Positions 30,046-39,015 of a stretch of DNA of 64,000 nt are shown one piece after another; the stretch's first letter is position 1, and each line of letters opens with the position of its first letter. The notes beneath the pieces are model-generated. The model saw only the letters and a program-made list of their open reading frames with translations, was not told the origin of the DNA and did not search any database. A program made the translations under genes and the position numbers. The stretch comes from an uncultured Clostridia bacterium (GTDB taxonomy: Bacteria; Bacillota; Clostridia; TANB77; CAG-508). Location: NCBI GenBank assembly GCA_944387445.1, contig CALXEX010000005.1:16066-80065 (forward strand), given 5' to 3'.

Positions 30046-31182
30046 CATAAGAATGGCATCATATGTATTATCATAATATTGTTTTCTTCTGCCACATATT
30101 TCAAAACCAAATTTTTTGTACAAGGAAATTGCAGAAAAATTTTCTTCATTGACTTCAAGATGAATTGTTTTTATACTTTTTTCTTTACAAATCGTAAGGA
30201 TATGATTTAATAGTAAAGTAGCAATTCCTTGCCTTCTATAATCTTTTCTTACAGCAATATTCATGATATCTGCTTCATCTAATACAATTTTTATTCCGGC
30301 AAAACCAACGATTTTATTTTCATATTTTGCACAAATAAATTGAGAAGTTTCACTTGATAGCTCATCTTTTAGAATATCCATATTCCAAAAATCATCAAAA
30401 TTAGAAATAGCTAAATTTTTTACATCAGAAATGTTCATATCTGCAATGAAGATATTTTTCTCTTCTAATTGTCTTTGTGCTTGAGGCTTTTTTAAATAAA
30501 GAGGAAGAAGGTTTTTATCTTCGCCGAATTGTGTATATTTATGGATTCCAGCAATTCCTAAAGAATACACATCAACATAATCAGTATTAACCTTAGAATG
30601 ATGATTATCTATATGATAAGAGATTTCTTCATTGGCTACAAAAAATCCAGAAGAAGATGTTTTTATCATATCTTTATGGCATAAACAAGCATCTCCTACA
30701 AATGTAATAGTAGAATTTGCATATTTATAATTTAAAAAAGTTAAACAGTTTTCAACACTATCTGCTTTAGGACTTTCTAACAAAGTATATTGACCATTTT
30801 CTAATTGATATACTGCATAATAGCAGTTATCGTTTTTACAATCAATCATACTACAAATCAATCCATCTTTTTTTATAGAATAAGCTAATCCTTCAAGAGA
30901 AGAGATACCAACAGCAGGAATATCTAAACTATCTGAAAAGGCTTTAACTGTTGCAACTCCAATACGAATACCAGTAAAAGAACCAGGCCCAATATCACAA
31001 ACCAATAAATCCATTTGTGCTAAACTCAACTTGGTTTCTTCTAATATTTGTTTGATAAGTGGCATTAAACTTTCTGAATGTGTTAAGCCATTATTCAATT
31101 CTATTTTTTTTACTAACTTTGTATCTTCTAATATAGCAATACTACATATTTTGCTAGAAGTTTCCATACTTAATACTTTCAA
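30037..31182 (-). CDS. tsaB-rimI: TsaB-RimI fusion: tRNA t6A synthesis protein joined to an N-acetyltransferase
   Basis: 381 residues. Residues 1 to about 230 are TsaB (MKVLSMETSS, DIGPGSFTGIRIGV), an inactive ASKHA protein that partners TsaD to make N6-threonylcarbamoyladenosine in tRNA. From about residue 245 a GNAT acetyltransferase of the RimI type follows, with the acetyl-CoA site RRQGIATLLLNHIL and the C-terminal YKKFGFEICGRRKQYY. In many bacteria the two are separate adjacent genes. It follows tsaE by 42 bases in one operon, and its 3' end carries a shared terminator. Confidence 0.9.
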   Translation of the reverse strand: MKVLSMETSSKICSIAILEDTKLVKKIELNNGLTHSESLMPLIKQILEETKLSLAQMDLLVCDIGPGSFTGIRIGVATVKAFSDSLDIPAVGISSLEGLAYSIKKDGLICSMIDCKNDNCYYAVYQLENGQYTLLESPKADSVENCLTFLNYKYANSTITFVGDACLCHKDMIKTSSSGFFVANEEISYHIDNHHSKVNTDYVDVYSLGIAGIHKYTQFGEDKNLLPLYLKKPQAQRQLEEKNIFIADMNISDVKNLAISNFDDFWNMDILKDELSSETSQFICAKYENKIVGFAGIKIVLDEADIMNIAVRKDYRRQGIATLLLNHILTICKEKSIKTIHLEVNEENFSAISLYKKFGFEICGRRKQYYDNTYDAILMKK

Positions 31183-31224
31183 CCTAGGCCTCCTTTTGGA
31201 TATATTTTAAAATAATTAACAAAC

Positions 31225-31686
31225 TTATATAAGTTTATTTAATAATTCATCATATTTTTCACCATATGATGTGATATTTAAAATTCTAGTATTTTCATCA
31301 TCATTTCTTTCAAACTGAATATGGATATAGTTTTTAGGAAGGGCATCTTGAATAATTTCACCCCATTCAATAATGCAAATTCCATTTTCAAAATATTCTT
31401 CTCCACCAATGGCATAAAATTCAGAAGAATCTTCTAAACGATACACATCAAAGTGGAAAATTTTTATATCATCTTTTATATATTCATTCACAATCGTAAA
31501 TGTAGGACTAGAGATTTCATCTTCTAATCCATAATATGTCAAAATTCCCTCTGTTAATTTTGTTTTCCCTGAACCTAAATCACCTGTTAAAACAAGGGTA
31601 TCTCCTTTATTTAAGAAACTAGCTAATGTCTTTCCAAAAGTTAAAGTTTCTTTTTCATTATGGGATATTAATTTTACATGTTTCAT
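31225..31686 (-). CDS. tsaE: tRNA threonylcarbamoyladenosine biosynthesis ATPase TsaE
   Basis: A 153-residue P-loop ATPase required for t6A formation with TsaB and TsaD. Walker A is GDLGSGKTKL (about residues 36-45). SPTFTIVNEY and FHFDVYRLED are family signatures, and IIEWGE lies near the end. It is the first gene of the tsaE-tsaB-rimI operon; tsaD is not in the window. Confidence 0.93.
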   Translation of the reverse strand: MKHVKLISHNEKETLTFGKTLASFLNKGDTLVLTGDLGSGKTKLTEGILTYYGLEDEISSPTFTIVNEYIKDDIKIFHFDVYRLEDSSEFYAIGGEEYFENGICIIEWGEIIQDALPKNYIHIQFERNDDENTRILNITSYGEKYDELLNKLI

Positions 31687-31787
31687 AATATACCTCTAAA
31701 TTCATATTTTTCAAGCAATATTATACAATATATTTAATAAAATTACAATGTGTGTTTATTACATTTCTATGACATTCAAAAAAAATG

Positions 31788-31816
31788 TTGAAAAAAGTCC
31801 ATGGTTCATATATAAT
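31788..31816 (+). promoter_or_regulatory. SigA-type promoter of the 31852 gene
   Basis: TTGAAA, 17 bases, TATAAT, about 35 bases before the ATG. Confidence 0.7.
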
Positions 31817-31851
31817 AAAATTGTATGAGAATTTAACGAAGGAGGAAGCAT

Positions 31852-32652
31852 ATGGATACATTTGCGAGTTACATTCTAGATGAACCAGATATGGCTTCTA
31901 AGATGGAAATTACATATTATTTAGCAAAAAAAGCCAGAATATTCTTTGATAAATCTGTTGTTTTCAAAACAGAAATTGCAAGAATGTTTGTAGACTATAT
32001 GAAAGTAGATGTGGATAAGAACTTAATCATAACGGCTTGTCTATTATGTAATTGTAAAAAAGTAGATAATGCACAAGACATAGAAAAGATTCATTCATAT
32101 GCTAAAGAAGGAGCAGACTATTTATTAACCTTAGGATTTGATAAAAGATTTTGCAAAATATGTGAAGAAGTAAATCGATATAGCAATAGTAATCCAAGAG
32201 AAAGAGAAAGTGACGTTTTAGAATTGGTAGATCAATTTGGAGGAATGTTACTAGATAGACCAGAAAGAATTGGATTTCAACCTGACGAAGCAATGGTGTT
32301 ATTAGAACATAGAAATTTGAAAGGACAATATAATCGATTTTTACATACATTTGGAGAATTTGTTCAAATGATGGAACAAATCGAATTAAGTGATTTAACT
32401 TCCATGAAATCTTTAAGACGATTGGTAAAAATACATAATGAATCAGAAAATATAAAGACATTTATCAAAAAAGTATGTTATGATTATGAACCTCAAATAG
32501 ATAAAGCGGTAGAAAATCATAGAAAAGAAGTAAAAGATGAAATGTTTAAGGATGCTAATAGACCATTATTTAGTGAAGAAACCACAAGAAAAATATTAGC
32601 ACATATAGCAGAAGAAAATATGCAAGGTGAAAAATTGAAACATGAAAATTAA
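31852..32652 (+). CDS. Degenerate HD-GYP-like protein
   Basis: 266 residues, soluble. The order of elements resembles an HD-GYP domain: a helix ending in CLLCNCKK where a LLHDIGK motif would be, HSYAKEGADYLLTLGF like the H..GA..L element, then VLELVDQFGGMLLDRPERI and a helix with DEAMVLL, like the region after the GYP motif. The metal-binding His/Asp residues are mostly replaced, so a catalytic c-di-GMP phosphodiesterase is unlikely; a regulatory or sensing role is possible. GAAGGAGG precedes the ATG, and the EndoQ-like gene follows. Family assignment is tentative. Confidence 0.55.
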   Translation: MDTFASYILDEPDMASKMEITYYLAKKARIFFDKSVVFKTEIARMFVDYMKVDVDKNLIITACLLCNCKKVDNAQDIEKIHSYAKEGADYLLTLGFDKRFCKICEEVNRYSNSNPRERESDVLELVDQFGGMLLDRPERIGFQPDEAMVLLEHRNLKGQYNRFLHTFGEFVQMMEQIELSDLTSMKSLRRLVKIHNESENIKTFIKKVCYDYEPQIDKAVENHRKEVKDEMFKDANRPLFSEETTRKILAHIAEENMQGEKLKHEN

Positions 32653-32662
32653 TCATTTTAAG

Positions 32663-32687
32663 GCGAGCATAGCTCGCTAATTTTTTT
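32663..32687 (+). terminator. Short terminator-like hairpin before the EndoQ-like gene
   Basis: GCGAGC, ATA loop, GCTCGC, then TAATTTTTTT. The next start codon is only 18 bases further, so it may attenuate rather than end transcription. Confidence 0.6.
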
Positions 32688-32704
32688 AGAAAAGAGGTAT
32701 AAAA

Positions 32705-33892
32705 ATGTACGAAATATTTGCAGATTTACATGTACACATAGGAAGAAGTGAAAATGGAAAACCAATAAAAATAACAGCAGCAAGATCTTTGAATTTTGCA
32801 AACATTGCAAAAGAATGTGCAGAAAGAAAAGGGATAAATGTTGTAGGCATTATTGATTGTGCCTCACCATATGTTATTGAGGATATTGAGAATTTTTTAA
32901 AAACAGGGGATGCTTATGAATTAAAAGATGGAGGTATTATCTATAAAGATAAAGTTTGTATCCTTTTAGGAAGTGAAGTAGAAACTTCAGAAGAAGGAAG
33001 AAATGGAAAAAAAGGATCAGCACATAATATTTGTTTCTTTCCACATTTAACAGATATTAAAGGATTTTCAAACGAATTAAGTCATCATTTAAAAAATATT
33101 ACATTGAGCACACAAAGGTCTGATTTATCAGGATATGATTTAATTGATATGGTAGAAAAATATAATGGAATTTTAATACCAGCACATATTTTTACACCAT
33201 TTAAAAGCTATTATGGAAATTGTACAGACAGATTACAATATATATTTAAAGAAAAATATGATAAAATTTTTGCGGTAGAATTGGGCTTAAGCTCAGATAC
33301 GTATTTGGCAGATATGATTTCAGAGCTAGAGAATAAGACATTTGTTACAAATTCAGATGCCCATTCTTTACCCAAAATTGCAAGAGAATACAATAAAATG
33401 CAAGTAGAAGACATTTCATTTAAAGAAATTGTAAAAGCATTAAAAAACGAAGATGGAAGAAAAGTAATTGCCAATTATGGGTTAGACCCAAAACTTGGAA
33501 AATATCATAGAACATATTGTGATGATTGTGAAAGAGCAATAGAAACAAAAGAACCAGTAGAAGTTTGTCCATATTGTGGTGGAAAAAAGGTTACATTTGG
33601 TGTTTTTGATAGAATTGAATTAATTCGTGATAAACAAGAATCCCAAAGTCCAGAAAATAGACCACCATATGTATATCAAATACCATTAGGATTTATTCCA
33701 GGAGTTGGTGGAAAAACCATTACAAAATTATTAGATACGTTTGATACAGAGATGAATATTTTACATAAATTATCAAAAGATGATATAGAAGCAGTTGTGG
33801 GAGAAAAAATTGCAGATACAATTGAAAAAGCAAGAAAGGGAGAATGTAAAGTACAATCTGGTGGTGGCGGAAACTATGGGAAAGTAGTTTAA
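32705..33892 (+). CDS. EndoQ-like PHP-domain DNA endonuclease
   Basis: 395 residues. The PHP phosphoesterase core begins at once (FADLHVHIGRS), with metal-binding residues in GIIDCASP, GSEVET, PAHIFTPF and NSDAHS. A zinc-ribbon-like segment follows (CDDCERAI...CPYCGG, about residues 272-297), then a helix-hairpin-helix (FIPGVGGKTITKLL). This is the layout of endonuclease Q of Thermococcales and its bacterial homologues, which nick DNA next to deaminated bases. Older databases call it a UvrD-related helicase, which the sequence does not support. The C-terminus is Gly-rich (GGGGNYGK). Confidence 0.82.
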   Translation: MYEIFADLHVHIGRSENGKPIKITAARSLNFANIAKECAERKGINVVGIIDCASPYVIEDIENFLKTGDAYELKDGGIIYKDKVCILLGSEVETSEEGRNGKKGSAHNICFFPHLTDIKGFSNELSHHLKNITLSTQRSDLSGYDLIDMVEKYNGILIPAHIFTPFKSYYGNCTDRLQYIFKEKYDKIFAVELGLSSDTYLADMISELENKTFVTNSDAHSLPKIAREYNKMQVEDISFKEIVKALKNEDGRKVIANYGLDPKLGKYHRTYCDDCERAIETKEPVEVCPYCGGKKVTFGVFDRIELIRDKQESQSPENRPPYVYQIPLGFIPGVGGKTITKLLDTFDTEMNILHKLSKDDIEAVVGEKIADTIEKARKGECKVQSGGGGNYGKVV

Positions 33893-34018
33893 TCGCTATG
33901 ATTTGTAGCTTGTTTCTGACGAAGGAATTTTTTATTATCATGCGTTCCATAATTAAAAAATAGTTCTATAAATCTTCTTATCGAATACACATTATGTATA
34001 AACGATAAGGAGATTTTT

Positions 34019-34657
34019 ATGAAAGAAAAGAAACAACTTAAAATATTAAAAATAATAAAAGAGCATGTGATGAATAATAAAAAAGACTATATTATCATTT
34101 TTTTGATATTTGTCATTGGAATATTTAGTGGTGTGTTTTTTATGAATCATTTGCAAGAAACACCCAAGACAGAAATTACGAATTATTTAAACCAGTTTAT
34201 AGAAAAATTTAAAGGATTAGAAAAGGTAAATAACATGGAATTATTGAAAAATTCAGTAATTCAAAATATTGGATTAGCAATAATGATTTGGTTTTTTGGA
34301 ACAACGGTCATTGGGATTCCTGTTGTATTTGCCATTGTTTTATATCGTGGGTTTTGTTTAGGATATACCATTTCGTTATGTATTACGATCATGGGATTGG
34401 GAAAAGGGATTAGTTTCATATTAGTAGCAGTAATGTTACAAAACATTTTGTTGATTCCTGCAATTTTAGCATTAGCGGTTAGTGGAATCAAATTATATAA
34501 ATCCATTGTGAAAGATAAGACAAAGGAAAATGTTAAAATAGAGATTTTAAGACATACTGTATTTTCTACAATTATGTTAATCATAACAGTCATGGCATCT
34601 GTGATAGAGGTATTTATGTCTATTAATATATTAAAGTTAGTTATTAAATATTTTTAA
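34019..34657 (+). CDS. spoIIM: Stage II sporulation protein M
   Basis: A 212-residue membrane protein of the SpoIIM/DUF95 family, a member of the SpoIID-SpoIIM-SpoIIP engulfment machine in the mother cell. About five transmembrane helices are seen: FLIFVIGIFSGVFF after a basic N-terminus, then helices around residues 85-105, 110-135, 140-160 and 185-208. The short conserved segment LYRGFCLGYTI is typical. A weak inverted repeat (CTTATCG/CGATAAG) surrounds the leader. It lies just before xerD, as in other Clostridia. Confidence 0.88.
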   Translation: MKEKKQLKILKIIKEHVMNNKKDYIIIFLIFVIGIFSGVFFMNHLQETPKTEITNYLNQFIEKFKGLEKVNNMELLKNSVIQNIGLAIMIWFFGTTVIGIPVVFAIVLYRGFCLGYTISLCITIMGLGKGISFILVAVMLQNILLIPAILALAVSGIKLYKSIVKDKTKENVKIEILRHTVFSTIMLIITVMASVIEVFMSINILKLVIKYF

Positions 34658-34675
34658 AAAATATCAAAAAATGTA

Positions 34676-34704
34676 TTTACTTTTTTTTAATAGTTTGATA
34701 TAAC
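34676..34704 (+). promoter_or_regulatory. Promoter of xerD
   Basis: TTTACT, 17 bases, TATAAC, about 50 bases before the xerD start, which has its own AGAGGTAGGGG ribosome site. Confidence 0.5.
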
Positions 34705-34756
34705 ATATATAGTTTATGTAAATACAATTTAAAAAATATAGAGGTAGGGGAAAAAA

Positions 34757-35638
34757 ATGGAAAGACAACTAAAATTCTTTTTTAACTTTTTAGAGAATGA
34801 TAAGAAATTATCAGAAAATACATTACAATCATACAAAAGAGATTTGAAGCAATTTAGAAAATATTTAGAGGAAAAGGGAATTCACTACAACAGAGTAAAA
34901 GAAGAAGATATGCAAAATTATATAAAAGGACTACAAGAGCAAGGAAAAAAAGCATCAAGTATTTCTAGATGTATCGCATCAATTCGTTCTTTCTATCAAT
35001 TTATATTAAAAAATAAAAAGATAAAAGTAGATCCAACAGCCAATATTCAATCTCCAAAAATAGAAAAAAGAACACCAAATGTATTGACAGCAAAAGAAGT
35101 AGAATTATTGTTAAAACAACCAGATAATGTTGACTTAAAAGGTATCAGAGATAAAGCAATGCTAGAATTTGCTTATGCAACAGGAATGAGAGTAACAGAA
35201 ATTATTTCACTAAATATAGATGATGTTAACTTAGAAGAAGCATATGTTATCTGTAAAAATGGAAACAAACAAAGAATTATTCCACTTGGATCAATGTCAT
35301 TAAAAGCTTTAAAAGAATATATTGAGGAAGCAAGAGGAATCTTAATTAAAAATGAAGATGAAAAAGCGTTATTTGTTAACGTAAATGGTGGAAGACTTAC
35401 AAGACAAGGATTCTGGAAGATTATTAAATTCTATAAAGAACAAGCACATATTACAAAAGATATCACACCACATGTATTAAGACATTCATTTGCAACACAT
35501 TTGTTACAAAATGGTGCGGATTTAAGAGCCATTCAAACCATGCTTGGACATTCAGATATATCTTCTACACAAGTATATATGCAATTCCAAGATGAAGGCT
35601 TAAGAGATATTTATAAAAAAGCACATCCAAGAGCTTAA
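34757..35638 (+). CDS. xerD: Site-specific tyrosine recombinase XerD
   Basis: A 293-residue recombinase that resolves chromosome dimers at dif. The N-terminal SAM-like domain (1-95) precedes the catalytic domain with the full tetrad: Arg in ATGMRVTE, Lys in the CKNGNKQRIIPL hairpin, His-x-x-Arg in HVLRHSFATHLL, and the nucleophile Tyr in SSTQVYMQ. LLQNGADLRAIQTMLGHSDI is typical of XerD. Its place after spoIIM matches other Firmicutes and argues for the chromosomal enzyme rather than a phage integrase. Confidence 0.92.
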   Translation: MERQLKFFFNFLENDKKLSENTLQSYKRDLKQFRKYLEEKGIHYNRVKEEDMQNYIKGLQEQGKKASSISRCIASIRSFYQFILKNKKIKVDPTANIQSPKIEKRTPNVLTAKEVELLLKQPDNVDLKGIRDKAMLEFAYATGMRVTEIISLNIDDVNLEEAYVICKNGNKQRIIPLGSMSLKALKEYIEEARGILIKNEDEKALFVNVNGGRLTRQGFWKIIKFYKEQAHITKDITPHVLRHSFATHLLQNGADLRAIQTMLGHSDISSTQVYMQFQDEGLRDIYKKAHPRA

Positions 35639-35652
35639 TGATTAAAAGATAG

Positions 35653-35684
35653 ACAGCTATATAAAAAAATATAGCTGTTTTTTT
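35653..35684 (+). terminator. Terminator after xerD
   Basis: ACAGCTATAT and ATATAGCTGT around an A-rich loop, followed by seven T. Confidence 0.85.
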
Positions 35685-35689
35685 GTTAT

Positions 35690-35940
35690 AATTCACAGCT
35701 TAATCAATACCCTAGAGGCTTATGTTTTTTCTAGATTTCATAAATTTCTCGGCTCAATACAAATAATAAGAAACTCTAAAATCATTTTATGGCACCCTTT
35801 CACTTAGTCCTCGCTACGCTCGACGCGAACATTTTCCATAAAATGATTCAAGAGTTTCTAATTATTTTCCAATCACATTCGAAATTTTATTACATCTAGA
35901 AAAAACATAAGCCTCTAGGGTATTGATTAAGCTGTGAATT
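35690..35940. mobile_element. MITE-like palindromic element, copy 1
   Basis: A 251-base noncoding element with perfect 46-bp terminal inverted repeats (35690-35735 and 35895-35940; AATTCACAGCTTAATCAATA at the outer end). A second inner inverted repeat lies at 35762-35792 and 35836-35866 (AGAAACTCT...ATTTTATGG). No ORF is inside. The inner part recurs as copy 2 at 50359-50473. A target-site duplication could not be confirmed. Confidence 0.75.
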
Positions 35941-36076
35941 GTAACGTTTTTTGTCCTTATTTGCTGATAAATTTAAAATTACTTGTATAAACAATAAGAG
36001 ATATGATAAAATATCACCTATGAGAAGTTTAACCTTATTATATAGGAAAAAAACAAAAAATGAAAAGGTGGGAGAA

Positions 36077-36970
36077 ATGAAAAAAACAATCATACTAAGA
36101 ATATTTGTAGGAATATTGGCTCTATGTCTTTGTATTTTGGCATTAACAATTGCATATTTTTTTAATACAGATATTCAAACGAAAGAGCCAAGACAAGTTT
36201 CAGCAGACTGCGAAATACATACATATACATATATGGAAAGAAATATATTTACGGTTACTAAAAAAAATGCTGAAGAAATCGGTAATCAAAAATATATCGT
36301 ATATTTTCATGGTGGTTCTTATGTGGCAGAAGCTACACAAAATCATTGGGATTTTTTAGAAGATATTGTAAAAGATACAGGATATACCGTTATTATGCCA
36401 GATTATCCGCTAACGCCTAAATATCATTATCAAGATGTATACAATATGGTAGAGCCATTATATAAAGAAATTATAGAAACGGTTGGAAATGAAAATGTAA
36501 TTTTAATGGGAGATTCAGCAGGAGGTGGTTTAGCGCTTGGATTATATGAAAAAATGGCAGAAGAAGCAGTAGCACTTCCTAGCAAAACAATTTTAATTTC
36601 GCCATGGTTAGATGTAAAATTAGAAAATGAAAATATACGAGAAATCGAAAAACAAGATACCATTTTAAATAAAGAAACCTTAAGATTAGCAGGGATTGCT
36701 TATGCAGGAAATGATGGAATTAATAGTTATTTGGTAAATCCAATAGAGGGAGATGCATCTACATTTCAAAATGTCAAAATATTCATTGGAACAAAAGATA
36801 TATTAAATCCAGATTGTCATTTGTTAAAAGAAAAAGCAGATCAAGTAAATGGTGAGGTAGAAATCAAAGAATATGAAAATGCAAAACATATTTGGATAAT
36901 TGATCATAATTCTGAAGAAGAAGTTACTAAGCAAGCATATAATGATGTTATAGAAGAATTAAAAAATTGA
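36077..36970 (+). CDS. Membrane-anchored alpha/beta hydrolase (HSL-type esterase)
   Basis: 297 residues from the ATG at 36077, just behind GGTGGGAG; the frame is open to 35951 but enters the palindromic element. An N-terminal helix (about 5-30) anchors or exports the protein. The hydrolase has YFHGGSYVAEA (oxyanion hole), GDSAGGGLALGL (nucleophile Ser), Asp in GTKDILNPD and His in NAKHIW, as in hormone-sensitive-lipase-like esterases. Followed by a condensation-type acyltransferase and a membrane protein, so acyl group turnover on an envelope lipid or glycan is possible. Confidence 0.85.
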   Translation: MKKTIILRIFVGILALCLCILALTIAYFFNTDIQTKEPRQVSADCEIHTYTYMERNIFTVTKKNAEEIGNQKYIVYFHGGSYVAEATQNHWDFLEDIVKDTGYTVIMPDYPLTPKYHYQDVYNMVEPLYKEIIETVGNENVILMGDSAGGGLALGLYEKMAEEAVALPSKTILISPWLDVKLENENIREIEKQDTILNKETLRLAGIAYAGNDGINSYLVNPIEGDASTFQNVKIFIGTKDILNPDCHLLKEKADQVNGEVEIKEYENAKHIWIIDHNSEEEVTKQAYNDVIEELKN

Positions 36971-37066
36971 TAAGGAGAAAGGTTGAAAAAGAATTACAAT
37001 TTTGGCTGTGACAGAAATTAATTTTTTTACAACCGAGTTAGTGCCTTTGAGAGGAATGGTAAGAAA

Positions 37067-38362
37067 ATGAATGATAAAAAAGAAAAATTATATTGGAGAA
37101 GATTAGATAATTCGGCCAAGATATTTCCCATATCTGCTGGAAAAAAATATAGTACTGTTTTTAGATTATCTGTTGTGTTAAAAGAACTTATCCAACCAGA
37201 TATACTAGCAATAGCAGTAGAAAAAGCATTAGAACAATATGAATTTTTTAGAGTTCGTTTAAAAAATGGATTTTTTTGGAACTATCTAGAATATAATCCC
37301 AAAAAACCAATTGTAGAACAAGAGAAAGAATATCCTTGTAAATATATAGAACCAAAAGAAAATAATCAATATTTATTTAAAGTTACCTATTTTGATAAGA
37401 AAATAAATATTGATATATTTCATTCCTTAACAGATGGAAATAGTGGAATTATGTTTTTTAGAGAGATTGTCTATAATTATATTGAATTATCACACAAAGA
37501 AGAATTTCAAGAAGAATTAAGAATCAAAAGAAAATTTGATATATCAACAGAAGATAGTTATATAAAAAATTATAATAAAAAAGCGAAGGGAAATAATTCA
37601 GCAAAAAGAGCGTATAAATTAGCAGGAAGAAAAATAAAGTTAGGTGCGATTTCAGCGATACATGAAATCATTGATTTGCAAGAATTAAAACAAGAAGCAA
37701 AAGCACATAATGCAACAATCACACAATACTTAACAGCGGTTTTAATTTATGCCATTTATCAAGCCAATTATTTGAAAAATAAAGGAAAAAAGCCAATAAA
37801 AGTATGTATACCAGTTAATTTAAAAAAATATTTTCCTTCTAATACAATTTCTAATTTCTTTTCCTATATCACCGTAGAAGCAGAAATGCAAAAAGATCAT
37901 TTAGATACATTTGATAAAATATTAGATTTTGTAAAAAAAGATTTTGAAAGAAAATTAACTCCAGAAGAAATTCAAAAAACAATGTCTGGAAATGTAAAAC
38001 TAGGAACCAATTTATTCATTAAAATGATACCATTGGTATTAAAAAAGCCAATTGTCAGGTTAAGTTATCTAGAAATTCGAAAATATACAACAACAACTTT
38101 TTCGAATATAGGAAGAATTGGTATAATAGGTAAATATCAAAAATATATAGAAGATTTTTTGATGTTAATTGCACCTGAACCAGTAGAAAAAATTAAATGT
38201 TCTGCATGTTCATTTGAAAATCACATTGTATTTACCTTTACATCAATTTTAGATGATTGCAGTATAGAAAAAGCATTTTATCAATTTTTAACAGAAAAAC
38301 ATATTCAGGTAAAAATAGAAAGCAATGAAATTTTAGATATCAAAAATGGTGAAGAGCCATAA
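37067..38362 (+). CDS. Condensation/alcohol-acetyltransferase-like acyltransferase
   Basis: 431 residues, cytoplasmic. IDIFHSLTDGNSG (about residues 121-133) is the HxxxDG catalytic motif of the CoA-dependent acyltransferase fold shared by condensation domains, wax-ester/diacylglycerol and alcohol acetyltransferases. The second half has the expected VCIPVNLKKYFPSNTISNF segment. It is a stand-alone domain without carrier proteins. The start ATG at 37067 has AGAGGAATGG upstream. Substrate unknown; neighbours suggest a lipid or envelope alcohol. Confidence 0.72.
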   Translation: MNDKKEKLYWRRLDNSAKIFPISAGKKYSTVFRLSVVLKELIQPDILAIAVEKALEQYEFFRVRLKNGFFWNYLEYNPKKPIVEQEKEYPCKYIEPKENNQYLFKVTYFDKKINIDIFHSLTDGNSGIMFFREIVYNYIELSHKEEFQEELRIKRKFDISTEDSYIKNYNKKAKGNNSAKRAYKLAGRKIKLGAISAIHEIIDLQELKQEAKAHNATITQYLTAVLIYAIYQANYLKNKGKKPIKVCIPVNLKKYFPSNTISNFFSYITVEAEMQKDHLDTFDKILDFVKKDFERKLTPEEIQKTMSGNVKLGTNLFIKMIPLVLKKPIVRLSYLEIRKYTTTTFSNIGRIGIIGKYQKYIEDFLMLIAPEPVEKIKCSACSFENHIVFTFTSILDDCSIEKAFYQFLTEKHIQVKIESNEILDIKNGEEP

Positions 38363-38395
38363 GGATGAAAGAGATAAATAAGAAAGGAAGTACTT

Positions 38396-38959
38396 ATGTT
38401 ATATCCTAAAAAATTAAGTAGTAAAAAAAGTAATTTATTGATTAAAATATTATTAGGTGTTTCATTGATAATTGCGATTATATTGACAATTATCAACAAG
38501 CTAACAACACCTGAAATTCATTGGGCAGAACTTGCTATTAGTGGAATTATCTATATTTGGATAACAGTTCGATATTCAATCAATAAAAGAACCAATATTG
38601 CAGGCCATGTTATGATACAAGCAATTGCTATTTCACTTTTAACAACATATATAGATTATAATTTTGGATTTAAAGGGTGGTCTTTAGAAATTTCAATTCC
38701 GATTATTATTATGATAGCGAATGTAACAATGTTAGTATTAACCATAGTCAGTCATAGAAAATATGTAAGATATGCTATATATCAATTGATGATTTGTATA
38801 TATAGTTTGATACCAATTTATTTTATACAAGAAGAATTGATTGATAATTATGTTTTAAGTTATGTAGCTATTGGTATTTCTATTGTGAATTTCATATTAA
38901 CCATTATTCTTTCGGCAAGAGATGTGAAAGAAGCAGTTATAAGAAAGTTTCATATGTAA
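38396..38959 (+). CDS. Integral membrane protein, six predicted helices
   Basis: 187 residues with hydrophobic segments at about 17-36, 47-62, 75-91, 99-118, 126-143 and 155-172, short loops and a basic C-terminus (REVKEAVIRK-like, RDVKEAVIRKFHM). It resembles C-terminal membrane parts of DUF6320-type proteins reported beside such acyltransferases; I am not certain of that family. It closes a three-gene operon with 36077 and 37067 and is followed by a terminator. Confidence 0.6.
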   Translation: MLYPKKLSSKKSNLLIKILLGVSLIIAIILTIINKLTTPEIHWAELAISGIIYIWITVRYSINKRTNIAGHVMIQAIAISLLTTYIDYNFGFKGWSLEISIPIIIMIANVTMLVLTIVSHRKYVRYAIYQLMICIYSLIPIYFIQEELIDNYVLSYVAIGISIVNFILTIILSARDVKEAVIRKFHM

Positions 38960-38970
38960 AATATGGATGT

Positions 38971-39015
38971 AAAACAAAGAGACGTCAACTATTCTGACGT
39001 CCCTTTGTTTTTCGA
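38971..39015 (+). terminator. Terminator after the esterase-acyltransferase operon
   Basis: AAACAAAGAGACGTCA paired with TGACGTCCCTTTGTTT, then a T-rich tail. Confidence 0.85.

Noticed and set aside
33974-34012. SigmaE-type promoter or RNA switch before spoIIM
   Set aside because: The CTTATCG/CGATAAG pairing and an AATACACAT box are weak matches; the -35 region is unconvincing.
35951-36076. N-terminal extension of the esterase gene to 35951
   Set aside because: The extension begins at the edge of the palindromic element, lacks a ribosome site and does not resemble a leader, while the ATG at 36077 has a good site followed by a membrane helix.
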